Shown here piece by piece: positions 42,232-51,777 of a DNA stretch of 64,000 bases. This DNA is from Alphaproteobacteria bacterium (GTDB lineage Bacteria; Pseudomonadota; Alphaproteobacteria; Rs-D84): contig JAFVOS010000007.1 in the NCBI GenBank assembly GCA_017505705.1, positions 1-64,000 on the forward strand. The letters run 5' to 3'. Each line of letters begins with the position of its first letter. Positions within the stretch are counted from its first letter, which is position 1. The notes under the pieces were generated by a model. The model saw only the letters and a program-made list of their open reading frames with translations. It had not been told where the DNA came from and made no database searches. Position numbers and translations under genes: made by a program.

Positions 42232-44999
42232 TTCCCCCATGATGGGGCAATTATGTATTCTGCAACCAGGGGGACCGACAGGGATGTTATGTTTTCCATT
42301 GCTGATTTGATTTGTTTGGCAAAATCAGATGCATATTGTTCATCGCATTCAAATACAATTTCATCATGAACCTGCATAATCATTTGTATTTTGTCTGCGT
42401 TTGGAATCATAATTTTATTATAAATTTCAACCATTGCGCGTCGCATTAAATCTGCTTCAAATCCCTGGATTGGTGCATTAATGGCGGCACGCATTGCATA
42501 GCTGCGCATGCGGGAATTACGAATCGCTGGTAATTCAATGCGACGGCCCCATGGGGTATAAACATATGCATTTTCAGATGCAAACTTTTTAATGTTTTCG
42601 ATATATTCTTTGATTTCAGGCAGACCGGCCATGTATGTGTTTATTATGTTTTGGGCGTCGCTGCGTGACGTGCCTAGTTGTGCCGCCAGACCAAACGGTG
42701 ATATACCATATATGATAGAGAAGTTAACTGTTTTTGCGGCGCGTCTTAATTCTTTTGGAACCGGGGTATTTGACGGCAGGTTAAATATTTTGCGTGCGGT
42801 TTGTTCGTGTATGTCGGCGCCACTGTTAAATGTTTCTTGAAATGTTTGTATGTTGGCGACGTCTGCCAGCAGGCGCAATTGAATTTGTGAATAGTCAACC
42901 GATATCAAGGTGCGACCCGTTGGGGCAATGAAGCATTTTCTTATCTCTTCGCCAAGGGATGTTTTTATTGGTATGTTTTGCAGATTAGGATCACGACTGG
43001 ACAGGCGGCCTGTGTTGGTGCTGGTTTGTAAATATGTGGTGTGAATACGACCGTCTGATGCGATTTGGTGTGGAAATGCGTCTGCGTATGTGCCAGCTAG
43101 CTTTGCGACAGAACGCCAATTTAGTATTTTTTCAATAATCGGGTGCTGGTCTGATAATTCATTCAATGTATCCGCATCCGTAGAACGTTTTTTATTCGCT
43201 GGCAACCCCAATTCGTCAAACAGGACGGTGCCCATTTGTTTCGGACTGGCGATATTAAATTCGTGACCGGCGGCGTCCCAAATTTCTTGCTGTAATTGGG
43301 TTAACTGTTCGTGAAAAACAACCGACAGTTGTTTTAAGCGTTGGCGATCCGCCATGACACCGGTGCGTTCCATTTTTAACAGTATTGGCATCAGTGGCAA
43401 GTCGCATGTTTCATACAGGTGGCGTAACTTGTCATCTTTGTTCAACAGTGGGCGCATGATTTTATACAGTGCCATGCATATCACAGCATCTTCGGCGGCA
43501 TATGGTGTTGCGACTTCGACTGGCAGTGTGTCAAAGTGCATGTCTGCATCGCGTGTTTTTGGTGCAAATAATGATGTAAATTTTATGTTGTCGTGTTCCA
43601 GATATTTTGACGCCAACTCGTCCAAACCATGCCCATGTAAAGAGCCATATAATGCATACGACAGCAGCATGGTGTCGTCAAATGGGCGAATTTTTGTGGT
43701 GTCCCAGCCTTCGTTTTCCATAATATGAAAATCATATTTCAAGTTGTGACCGATTTTGATTATGTTTGGGTTGGTAAATATTGGCCACAGCTTTTTATAT
43801 ACTGTATCAATCGGCATTTGGTTTGGGGCAGGGGTGCATTCGCCAAACAAATCATTTGATTGGGTGCGGTGACGAACAGGAATATAGGCGCCATGTTGAT
43901 CATTGTATGCAATGCAAATACCAACAATTTTATCTGTGTTTGTGTTCAGACCTGTGGTTTCTGTGTCGATGGCGACGATATCGGTTATGTGTGATAAAAA
44001 TTTGTCTAGCGCATCAGGGGTTGTAATTGTTTCGTATGTTATGGTGCGTTTTCTTTGTGGTGATTGTTCGGATGTGGTTGGCATGTCACATTCAGAGCCA
44101 GGGTATGAAAAAATATCTGGTTGGCTGGTTGTTGTTTTTTTTGCGGCTGGAAATAATTTTTCGATTTTGGTTGCCAAAGAATTGCTTTCCAGTTTGGTTT
44201 TTACAAAATCCAAGGCACCAATCGTATTAAACACAAATGGGGTAATGTTCAGCCCCGGCAATTCAACGTCTGTTTTTAATGTGACCAGTTGGCGTGAAAT
44301 GTATGCCTTTTCTCGATTTTCGTGCAGCAGATTGCGGGTGCGTTCGTTCTTGACACTGGCCAGGTTTGAATACAGGTTGTCCAGATTGCCAAATTCATTT
44401 ATTAGTTCAGATGCTTTCTTGGGGCCAATCCCTGGGACACCAGGTACATTATCAGTGGAATCGCCCATTAATGATTGCACATCGATAACCTGGTCTGGAC
44501 GAACACCAAATTTTTCTAAAACGCCAGGTGCATGAATTTCAATGTTTTTCATGCCGTCATATAAAAATGTACAGTCTGATACCAGTTGCATTAAATCTTT
44601 GTCGCTGGTGATGATGCGTGTGATTTGTCCAGTGGCACAATTTTTGTTCGCCAGTGTTGCGATGACGTCATCCGCTTCGACGCCGGGAATGCATAACACA
44701 GGCATGCCCAGTGATGCCAAACCTTCACGTATCAATATGGACTGGGATATTAAATCGGCTGGTGTTTCAGGGCGATTTGCTTTGTACGGGGGGTAAATAT
44801 CCTGACGAAATGTGATGCGTGATGCGTCAAATATGCATACGAATTTGTCGTCTGGGCTCGCAGATGACAATATTGGTAATATCATATTTAGGAACCCATA
44901 AACGGCACCTGTTGGTGTGCCGTCGCTGCGTGTTAAGCGACTGTGCACACCGTAATATGCACGAAACAATAAAGAGTTCCCATCAATCAGTGTCAGCAT
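42228..44999 (-). CDS. polA: DNA polymerase I
   Basis: The 923-residue three-domain enzyme performs repair and Okazaki fragment maturation. The 5' nuclease is at about residues 1-290 (LIDGNSLLFRAYYG, GVEADDVIATLA, LMGDSTDNVPGVPGIGPKKA). The 3'-5' exonuclease has its metal ligands (IVAIDTETTGLN). The polymerase domain has LISVDYSQIQLRLLA as motif A, RRAAKTVNFSIIYG as the O-helix and MQVHDEIVFE as motif C. All three activities look intact. A rightward tRNA/rpsU unit converges on it. Confidence 0.97.
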   Translation of the reverse strand: MLTLIDGNSLLFRAYYGVHSRLTRSDGTPTGAVYGFLNMILPILSSASPDDKFVCIFDASRITFRQDIYPPYKANRPETPADLISQSILIREGLASLGMPVLCIPGVEADDVIATLANKNCATGQITRIITSDKDLMQLVSDCTFLYDGMKNIEIHAPGVLEKFGVRPDQVIDVQSLMGDSTDNVPGVPGIGPKKASELINEFGNLDNLYSNLASVKNERTRNLLHENREKAYISRQLVTLKTDVELPGLNITPFVFNTIGALDFVKTKLESNSLATKIEKLFPAAKKTTTSQPDIFSYPGSECDMPTTSEQSPQRKRTITYETITTPDALDKFLSHITDIVAIDTETTGLNTNTDKIVGICIAYNDQHGAYIPVRHRTQSNDLFGECTPAPNQMPIDTVYKKLWPIFTNPNIIKIGHNLKYDFHIMENEGWDTTKIRPFDDTMLLSYALYGSLHGHGLDELASKYLEHDNIKFTSLFAPKTRDADMHFDTLPVEVATPYAAEDAVICMALYKIMRPLLNKDDKLRHLYETCDLPLMPILLKMERTGVMADRQRLKQLSVVFHEQLTQLQQEIWDAAGHEFNIASPKQMGTVLFDELGLPANKKRSTDADTLNELSDQHPIIEKILNWRSVAKLAGTYADAFPHQIASDGRIHTTYLQTSTNTGRLSSRDPNLQNIPIKTSLGEEIRKCFIAPTGRTLISVDYSQIQLRLLADVANIQTFQETFNSGADIHEQTARKIFNLPSNTPVPKELRRAAKTVNFSIIYGISPFGLAAQLGTSRSDAQNIINTYMAGLPEIKEYIENIKKFASENAYVYTPWGRRIELPAIRNSRMRSYAMRAAINAPIQGFEADLMRRAMVEIYNKIMIPNADKIQMIMQVHDEIVFECDEQYASDFAKQIKSAMENITSLSVPLVAEYIIAPSWGK

Positions 45000-45022
45000 A
45001 TTTTACCCCACAGGCGTTGTTT

Positions 45023-45574
45023 TTAGAATATATAACGCAATTTTAAACGTGCGTCATAGTGCATGATATCTACCATTTCGTTGGCAATTTCATATGCATT
45101 GTTGGCGTATAAGATGCGACCTTCTATGTCGAATTTAATTGGGGCAACCGGTAAATCCAGTGTTAAGCCCACCATGCCTTGGTATGTGACAGAATTGTCC
45201 ATGTCGATGTCATTGCCATGCTTGGGGGTGTATTTTGATTCAAATGTTGTTCCCAGACCCGCACCAAAATAGGGCTTTAATACAGGGGTGGGAATTTTAA
45301 AGTATGCATTTATCATTGCCAGATTGATGCTGGTATCATGGCCGTCCAGATAACTATATTCGCCTTCGATGCGGAACATTGGGATATCAATCCCAAATAC
45401 TGCACCATAACTTTGTGCACTGTGATCATAGAAATGGCCGTCTGTTATCTTGGTTGTTGCGCCAATGCCAGCAGTTGCCCCAGCATAAATATCAAACAAT
45501 AAATTTGCATTTGCGTTGCCTGCAGATAACATAATTGCAGCAGTGGTAAAAAAAGCGATGGAATTTAATTTCAT
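45023..45574 (-). CDS. Small outer-membrane beta-barrel protein, 183 aa
   Basis: A signal peptide ends SAGNANA. Alternating beta-strand sequence follows with typical OmpA/opacity-type features (KPYFGAGLGTTFESKYTPK, ARLKLRYIF). It ends in Phe. It probably forms an eight-strand barrel. It lies downstream of divergent pth, with an AT-rich spacer. The role is unknown. Confidence 0.82.
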   Translation of the reverse strand: MKLNSIAFFTTAAIMLSAGNANANLLFDIYAGATAGIGATTKITDGHFYDHSAQSYGAVFGIDIPMFRIEGEYSYLDGHDTSINLAMINAYFKIPTPVLKPYFGAGLGTTFESKYTPKHGNDIDMDNSVTYQGMVGLTLDLPVAPIKFDIEGRILYANNAYEIANEMVDIMHYDARLKLRYIF

Positions 45575-45621
45575 TTTTTGCTCCTTTGTATGATATCATA
45601 ATAAAAAAAAGAGTACTGAAT

Positions 45622-46143
45622 ATGCAAGAAAATAAACCGTTGTTGGTGGTTGGACTGGGGAATCCGGGGACAGAATATAATAATACACGTCATAATGTTG
45701 GATTTATGGCTGTTGATGCGTTTGTTGATAATGGTGTATGGAAAAAGGAAAAAAATGCACTGACGTCTGTTGTGGATATTGATGGGCGACGTGTTATATT
45801 TGTAAAGCCACAAACATACATGAATAACAGTGGTGTAGCGGTTTTGGCACTGATGACATTTTATAAAATTCCATTGGAAAACCTGGTTGTGATTCATGAT
45901 GACATGGATTTAGCCGTTGGTACACTGAAAGAAAAAGTCGGTGGTGGCAGTGCAGGGCACAATGGTATCAAATCAATTGATGCAAATGTCGGACGGGATT
46001 ACAGACGTATAAGGATAGGAATCGGACACCCACGTGATTTTAATTTGCCAATGGATCCAGCTGATTGGGTGCTGGGAAGATTTATGCCCAATCAAATCAC
46101 TGAAGTAAACAAGGTGATTAAGGATATCAAATTGTTTAAATAA
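45622..46143 (+). CDS. pth: Peptidyl-tRNA hydrolase
   Basis: Pth releases tRNA from stalled peptidyl-tRNA. The motifs are GLGNPGTEYNNTRHNVGF with the catalytic His, PQTYMNNSGVAV, and HDDMDLAVG with the Asp, followed by KVGGGSAGHNGIKSI. At 173 residues from the ATG at 45622 it is somewhat shorter than usual at the C-terminus. The longer frame from 45586 adds a non-conserved extension. Confidence 0.94.
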   Translation: MQENKPLLVVGLGNPGTEYNNTRHNVGFMAVDAFVDNGVWKKEKNALTSVVDIDGRRVIFVKPQTYMNNSGVAVLALMTFYKIPLENLVVIHDDMDLAVGTLKEKVGGGSAGHNGIKSIDANVGRDYRRIRIGIGHPRDFNLPMDPADWVLGRFMPNQITEVNKVIKDIKLFK

Positions 46144-46145
46144 AA

Positions 46146-46170
46146 AAATCCTGTGTTAACAGGATTTTTT
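46146..46170. terminator. Bidirectional terminator
   Basis: AAATCCTGT - GTTA - ACAGGATTT is followed by TTT, between convergent pth and the large Cys-rich gene. Confidence 0.8.
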
Positions 46171-49100
46171 AATTCCAGCGAATTTTATATGCTTGTTCTC
46201 CGGGAACGCCTGTTTCGTTGGACGGCAACACCCCATCACACGTAGCGTTGTTAACAGATGATTGCCATTCCCATTTCTGTTCTTCTTCGTCATATATAAG
46301 CGTGCACGTCTGTTGGCCGCTGTTACGAAGGTAATATTGGGTGACGCTGTTGGGGTTTGTTGGAACATAGTATACGCCAGTGTCATTGTTCACCACCAGA
46401 TACCGGCCACCTCCACATTCGATGTTGTCACCAGAAGCGTCAAGTGTGCCATCCAGACAAATTAATAAGTATTGTGAATCATCTGGGTAGTAGCCAGTTT
46501 CTTCGTTGCCAGTAAATGTCATTACCAGTTGGGCGCTTTTTACTGTTGCTGGTAAACACAATTTTAATTCATTATTTGTTTCTGCCAGATCCTGGATAGC
46601 ATTTATATAGTTGCGGTCTATGGAATTATCGTAATTTTGGATTTTAATCTCATGTTTTCCATCCATGCAGCAGTTGCCCCATGAATCCTTGAAATTGTCG
46701 CTGGTACAGCAATTGGATTCATCAGATTCTGGGGTGTCAAATGCAGTTATACTGCAGCGTCCGCCGTCAGCAGTGAACATAGATGCAGGATAGCATAGGC
46801 CATTTTCAGGATCCATTTTGTACCCAGGACCACATGATGTGTCACGACAAGAGTCTGCCATTTGGTCTGTACCGGTGTTTAGTGCAAACCAATACAACAA
46901 TGTACTGTCTGAATCGTTGATTGGTTTTTTTATTTTGTTGTGTGCCAGTTCGCCCAAGACGGTTGATGGTACAACCTCGCAGTTGCCCCAAATTTTTTCA
47001 GCAATACGACATGTTTTGCATGTAAGAGAATTATCTTCAAATCCTTGGCATTTCTCAGATTCAATACATATGTCGTATACGCAATTTTCCTTCTTGTTAC
47101 CGGGGACAAGTTCTTTTTCGCCATTTTCTGTTTCTTTCCAGGAATCTCCATTGGTAATACACTGGTCAGCATAATCGCTGTGATAGCCAGAATTTTTTAT
47201 GTTTAAAACGTCGTATATATCTTTGTTGTCTGTGTAATATAATGATTTATAGAAGGAATACGCAGGAATTTCCCCATATGTTTCGTCTTGGGTGTCTGTA
47301 ATTATATTACGTTTAACCAACTGGTCCATTATGTTGTTGATAGATTCGGCGCCTGCATCGGCAACGCAATCAACAACCTCTTGCCAGCATGCGGTTCTGT
47401 TAATAATAGACTTACGGTTAACGGATGTTTCAATATTTTCGCACAGCCCAAAGTTGCCAGAAATTGATTTGCATACCTGGATGATGCAGGCACGTCCAAC
47501 CTCGCGGCAGGTTTTGATAACTGTATCGTATGTTTTGTCTGTCGCAATTTCGGTCATACCACCAATCCAGTCTGTGTCGCCGTCCGTTGCTTGAAGCAGT
47601 GCTGTGCACGCTGTTTTTACATTCGCACACATTGCATTTACAGTGACGTCTGCAATAACGCCAAATGTAGATAACGCACGTGCGTCAAATTCTTCCAGTG
47701 TTTTTGCAGTGTTGGACATGCATTGCGTTGTAAGGGTGGTGCAACTTTGGCGGACTTCTTCCAGTTTTGCATCTTGGGCCAATTTGATTTGTGACAGGGC
47801 GTCTTCAATAAAGTCTTGCCATACATAATCAGAAATATCCTGGCAATGTTCAGTAGCGGGTTCCAGGTACTGTTTCTTGGAATTTAAGAAAGATACAAAT
47901 TTTTCGTTGCCAGGCATTCCAACCCATGTTTGATTTGCAGATGGTCGGGTTATTAAATAATTTAAGTTGGCTAAATTCACTGTTAAAAATGCTTCGCCGG
48001 TTGATGGGTCAATATATTGGCCGGTTGTGTCCAGGCATTTTACCAGATTTGGTCCGCATACAGATTGGTTGGTCAGCATTTCCAACATTTTCTTTTTACA
48101 TGTTAAAATATCATCGGAATTTCTGTCTTGGTATACATTCAGGCGTGATATGTCCAATAATGCGCTGTTTTCACGTACCTTGTTGCGTGCTTGATCTGCT
48201 TGGGACTGATACGATTTTTTAACGGTGTTGCAATCTTGTTCAATCTGCATTTGATAGCCGCTTTCTGCAATTGATAACTGGTCTTCGGTACAGACTTCTT
48301 GGGCCATTTCACGACATACCGGCAGGGCGGCGGCATATAATTCTGTGCCCGTTTTTAGGGTGGTTGATGCGCCCATCAATGAATCGACGTTATCAAAGGC
48401 GGCGTCTTCGTTTAAGGATAAAGAGATTGCTGTTAAATTTCTGTCAAAAGATTCATCTTCGAACGTTTTATTAAGTTTTTTGGATATCTCGTTCAGGATG
48501 TTTTGCGAATCGGATTTGTCTTTTTTGTTAAATGCCAATTCGCCTTCGGTGGCAACATTTAGGGCGGCGGCATCTTCGGCGTTCATGCTGACTGTCAACA
48601 GGCGTTGACTGAAATCCAGCATTTTTTCTTCGGCGGTTGCCAATTGTTTTTTTACAGTGTCAAATTCGTTCAAGCGTGATGAACATGCGCAACGTTTTAA
48701 TTGGCTGTCTTTGTTGGCACAAAATTCGTCCATGCATTTATAGTAAACATCACGACATTCTTTGTTGTTGGAATTCATTATCGTGTTGCGCAATTCAAGT
48801 GTTTGCAATGGTGTGGTGCCACTGCGGCCAATGGATGCACGCTGGGCAGATTCACGATTTTGGCGGATTCCGGATGGTATGCTGCGTGTTGCAGAACGTG
48901 TAATCGTGGCAGAACGTTGCGGGGCATATGCGGATTTTGTTGCACTTGTGCCAGCGGCAACAGCCCGACTGGTGACGTTGGTGCTGGTACTGCGGGCGGA
49001 AACAGATTCGGGAACATGATTGCGTGAAGATGCCGTCCGAGACACTGTTGAAACAGATGTTCCAGATCGTGTTGCGGTTGTGCGCTGGCGTGTGTTTTGT

Positions 49101-49312
49101 GGGGTTTTGTTGGAAATGTTTGTTTGGCGTGAAATGCCAGACTTTATGCCCGGTTCAGCGGGGGTGGGCGTTTTTTTGCGGCTGGCTGTGGTTGTGCCCG
49201 TTGTGACACGACGTACAGCGGCGCGTGCTGCGTCGGTATCATCTGTTGCGTATGCGCCGCCAAAGCCAAGCAGCACAAGGCATACAGCTAAAATCGCCTT
49301 GATTCCCTTCAT
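46169..49312 (-). CDS. Very large cysteine-rich envelope protein, about 1047 aa
   Basis: I do not recognise this protein. A signal peptide (MKGIKAILAVCLVLLGFGG) precedes a low-complexity Thr/Ser/Arg region of about 150 residues (RSGTSVSTVSRTASSRN). A helical region follows with paired cysteines (ECRDVYYKCMDEFCANK, RCACSSRL). The C-terminal half is Asp/Glu-rich with EGF-like cysteine spacing (CQGFEDNSLTCKTCRIAEK). AAGG sits almost against the ATG at 49312, so the start is uncertain. An upstream ATG at 49378 would spoil the signal peptide. It is probably a secreted structural or surface protein. Confidence 0.75.
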   Translation of the reverse strand: MKGIKAILAVCLVLLGFGGAYATDDTDAARAAVRRVTTGTTTASRKKTPTPAEPGIKSGISRQTNISNKTPQNTRQRTTATRSGTSVSTVSRTASSRNHVPESVSARSTSTNVTSRAVAAGTSATKSAYAPQRSATITRSATRSIPSGIRQNRESAQRASIGRSGTTPLQTLELRNTIMNSNNKECRDVYYKCMDEFCANKDSQLKRCACSSRLNEFDTVKKQLATAEEKMLDFSQRLLTVSMNAEDAAALNVATEGELAFNKKDKSDSQNILNEISKKLNKTFEDESFDRNLTAISLSLNEDAAFDNVDSLMGASTTLKTGTELYAAALPVCREMAQEVCTEDQLSIAESGYQMQIEQDCNTVKKSYQSQADQARNKVRENSALLDISRLNVYQDRNSDDILTCKKKMLEMLTNQSVCGPNLVKCLDTTGQYIDPSTGEAFLTVNLANLNYLITRPSANQTWVGMPGNEKFVSFLNSKKQYLEPATEHCQDISDYVWQDFIEDALSQIKLAQDAKLEEVRQSCTTLTTQCMSNTAKTLEEFDARALSTFGVIADVTVNAMCANVKTACTALLQATDGDTDWIGGMTEIATDKTYDTVIKTCREVGRACIIQVCKSISGNFGLCENIETSVNRKSIINRTACWQEVVDCVADAGAESINNIMDQLVKRNIITDTQDETYGEIPAYSFYKSLYYTDNKDIYDVLNIKNSGYHSDYADQCITNGDSWKETENGEKELVPGNKKENCVYDICIESEKCQGFEDNSLTCKTCRIAEKIWGNCEVVPSTVLGELAHNKIKKPINDSDSTLLYWFALNTGTDQMADSCRDTSCGPGYKMDPENGLCYPASMFTADGGRCSITAFDTPESDESNCCTSDNFKDSWGNCCMDGKHEIKIQNYDNSIDRNYINAIQDLAETNNELKLCLPATVKSAQLVMTFTGNEETGYYPDDSQYLLICLDGTLDASGDNIECGGGRYLVVNNDTGVYYVPTNPNSVTQYYLRNSGQQTCTLIYDEEEQKWEWQSSVNNATCDGVLPSNETGVPGEQAYKIRWN

Positions 49313-49384
49313 CCTTATATGGGTAAGTGTAGCAAATTTAAGAAAAACCGGGCAAGTAAAATATATTTTTTTATGCAACTAAAT

Positions 49385-49470
49385 TGGTGCGGCCAGGGGG
49401 AATCGAACCCCCAAGGATTTTGTCCACAGCATCCTTAGTGCTGCGCGTCTACCAATTCCGCCATGACCGC
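49385..49470 (-). tRNA. tRNA-Leu(AAG)
   Basis: This is an 86-base class II tRNA with encoded CCA. The anticodon stem CAGCA/TGCTG encloses CTAAGGA, giving anticodon AAG. The acceptor is GCGGTCA/TGGCCGC, the D arm GCGGAATTGGTAGACGC, and the long variable arm GTGGACAAAATCCTT precedes GGGGG-TTCGATT-CCCCC. A34 would need conversion to inosine to read CUC. Confidence 0.93.
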
Positions 49471-49562
49471 ATTTATTTTGTGTATTTTGACAAGAACATG
49501 TTTTTTTTTCAACCTTTTTATGATATTATTATGTTGATAATTGTGAAAGGTAAGGAAAAAAT

Positions 49563-51134
49563 ATGAAGGCTTTATCAAAAATTTTGTGTGGATGTTCAAT
49601 GCTGGTATTGGTGCCGGCGGCTGTAAATGCGGCTGGAACGTATTATACAGGGAATACGTATCAATCGCCCCAGGTGGCACGATATAACTCATCTGCGTAT
49701 TCGAATTCACGCAGCACGATGGGAACGGGTGCATATAATCAGGCACGTTATTCGTCGTATACAAATAGATATGGTCAAAATGCTCAAAATGGTCGTGTGG
49801 CAATGCAAAATCGTGGCCAATCACAGCAGCAGAATGCCAAGGGGCAAAAAGAACAGGTAAAGTCTGGTGGATTTAAACTGGATGCGGGGCTGTCGTATAA
49901 GACCGGAATGTGGCAGTTTGATATGAATACAGCTGGGTCTCGGTTGCATTATGATAATTTGGGATGGGCTGTGTTTGATGTTAATGCAGGCTATGATTTT
50001 AATGTTGGAAAATCCGTTTTGGCGTTAAAGGCCGGCGTGGAATATGGTATGCAGATTGGTGAATCAACCATGATTGACGACGATATTTCAAACGGCGGGT
50101 ATGAGGTGCAACGCTGGTATAATGATGCAGGTGGTCTGGAACAAATTCAAATGGGGCATGCGCTGTCGGTTGGTGCAACCAAGGGCGGTGATATGCTGGG
50201 GCTGAACGCCAGTGTGGGATTGAAAGATGTCTTTACATGGGGCAAGGTTAAAATTACACCATCGATTGGGTGGCGTCACTTTAAATATACCCTGGAGACC
50301 AAGGGGAACTATGGATTAAAGATTGATACGCTGAATAACAACGGTTCGTGTACAGATTATGATGGTATGACCCAGTGCTGGCCAGCAATTGGATTTTATC
50401 AGGTGCTAAGTACCAATGATGTACAATATCAGTTTAAAGATTTTGTATATGTTGATATTGATGGTGATGATTTGGCCGATTTGGCGGGAATTCCATTGGA
50501 TGGATTGTCTGGGTATGTTGATACGATGGATTCGTTCTATTTTCATCAGTCTAATATGAGTCATTCATACGAAGTGACGTGGTCGGGACCGTTCTTGGCG
50601 TTGGATATGTTGTATGATATCAATGAAAATAATGCGGTGACCGCACGCCTGGAAATTGGTTTGCCTGGATATAATGCAACCGCAGATCAACCATATCGTA
50701 CAGAATGGCAACATCCAAAATCAATCGAAGATGAAGCCGGTATCGGTTCTGCATTTCATATTGGGTTGGGGGCAAATTGGACAACAGCACTGACGGATCG
50801 TGTGTCTTTGTCATTGGGTGTGACATATGATTACTATAATGTAAGTGGGGCAGATGCGAATACGTATCTGGATCCTACATACTGGCAGGCTGTCTATGAT
50901 GGGATATTAGATGCGTATGAAAATGATCCTGAATTAACATTTGCAGATCGTGCCGAAGCGGAACAGGCAATGTTGAATGGGTTTATTTATGGGGACTATG
51001 AATATGGCCCAGATGCAACAGCGGTGTATATAAACAATGTTCGGTCCAATGGATGGAAAGATACTGTTTCAGATGAAATTGATTCTTTCTTTAAGTCGTT
51101 GGGGGTTCGTGTTGGCTTGACTGCACGTTTTTAA
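49563..51134 (+). CDS. Outer-membrane protein, 523 aa
   Basis: A signal peptide ends PAAVNAA. A low-complexity Tyr/Gln/Asn/Ser region follows (about residues 25-98: RYSSYTNRYGQNAQNGRVAM). From about residue 100 it is beta-barrel sequence with a terminal GLTARF. The barrel part has long aromatic-rich strands (ITPSIGWRHFKYTLETKGNY), reminiscent of the omptin/P44 style, but I see no omptin catalytic set. It starts a rightward group with the next two envelope genes. Confidence 0.82.
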   Translation: MKALSKILCGCSMLVLVPAAVNAAGTYYTGNTYQSPQVARYNSSAYSNSRSTMGTGAYNQARYSSYTNRYGQNAQNGRVAMQNRGQSQQQNAKGQKEQVKSGGFKLDAGLSYKTGMWQFDMNTAGSRLHYDNLGWAVFDVNAGYDFNVGKSVLALKAGVEYGMQIGESTMIDDDISNGGYEVQRWYNDAGGLEQIQMGHALSVGATKGGDMLGLNASVGLKDVFTWGKVKITPSIGWRHFKYTLETKGNYGLKIDTLNNNGSCTDYDGMTQCWPAIGFYQVLSTNDVQYQFKDFVYVDIDGDDLADLAGIPLDGLSGYVDTMDSFYFHQSNMSHSYEVTWSGPFLALDMLYDINENNAVTARLEIGLPGYNATADQPYRTEWQHPKSIEDEAGIGSAFHIGLGANWTTALTDRVSLSLGVTYDYYNVSGADANTYLDPTYWQAVYDGILDAYENDPELTFADRAEAEQAMLNGFIYGDYEYGPDATAVYINNVRSNGWKDTVSDEIDSFFKSLGVRVGLTARF

Positions 51135-51152
51135 GGTATAAAATAGCATAGC

Positions 51153-51758
51153 ATGAAAAAATATTTATTTGCTTTGTTGGGGCTTGTGTATATATCGGTG
51201 GCAAATGCCACCGGTTTATACGGTGTGGCAAACGTTAATGTCACCAGTGATACTGCGAATGCCGCAAAAAACATGGCCATGACAGAGGCAAGACGGCAGA
51301 TTATAACGGATGTTTTGGGGCAATATTCTGACAGGGGAACATTGTTGCCGGCGTTACAGGCGACAGATGATGCAAAACTGATGGGATTGATTGCAACAAC
51401 TGCGATTGATGGGGAACAGACGTCTGATACGACGTATTCTGCCAATATTTCGATGACGCTGGATTTAGATGCAGCACGTCAGTGGTTGGTTGAAAATGAA
51501 ATTCAGAACTGGTTGCCAAATGCAGCGGACAAGAATTATTTTGTCGTGACAGTTAACTTAAAAGATGTAATTGCAGATTGGGCGGAACTGAATAAAATTG
51601 CACGTGATGAAAAGATTGATTTTCAGACACGTGGAATTAATGGGGCAACTGTGACGTTGGATGTCCCGGTGACCCAGCGTGGGGCATTTACGATTGCTGT
51701 GCGTGAGGGGGGATGGCATTTTGCCAATATGGATACCGGATTGCGTATTTGGAAATAG
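51153..51758 (+). CDS. Periplasmic hypothetical protein, 201 aa
   Basis: A signal peptide (MKKYLFALLGLVYISVANA) is followed by a mixed alpha/beta domain starting NVNVTSDTANAAKNMAMTEA. This opening resembles DUF2066-type periplasmic proteins (A.n.A...ARR..), but I am not sure of the family. It lies 18 bases after the outer-membrane protein and 19 before another envelope gene, so the three are probably one operon concerned with the outer membrane. Confidence 0.72.
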   Translation: MKKYLFALLGLVYISVANATGLYGVANVNVTSDTANAAKNMAMTEARRQIITDVLGQYSDRGTLLPALQATDDAKLMGLIATTAIDGEQTSDTTYSANISMTLDLDAARQWLVENEIQNWLPNAADKNYFVVTVNLKDVIADWAELNKIARDEKIDFQTRGINGATVTLDVPVTQRGAFTIAVREGGWHFANMDTGLRIWK

Positions 51759-51777
51759 TTTTTAATTGGGGGATGGT

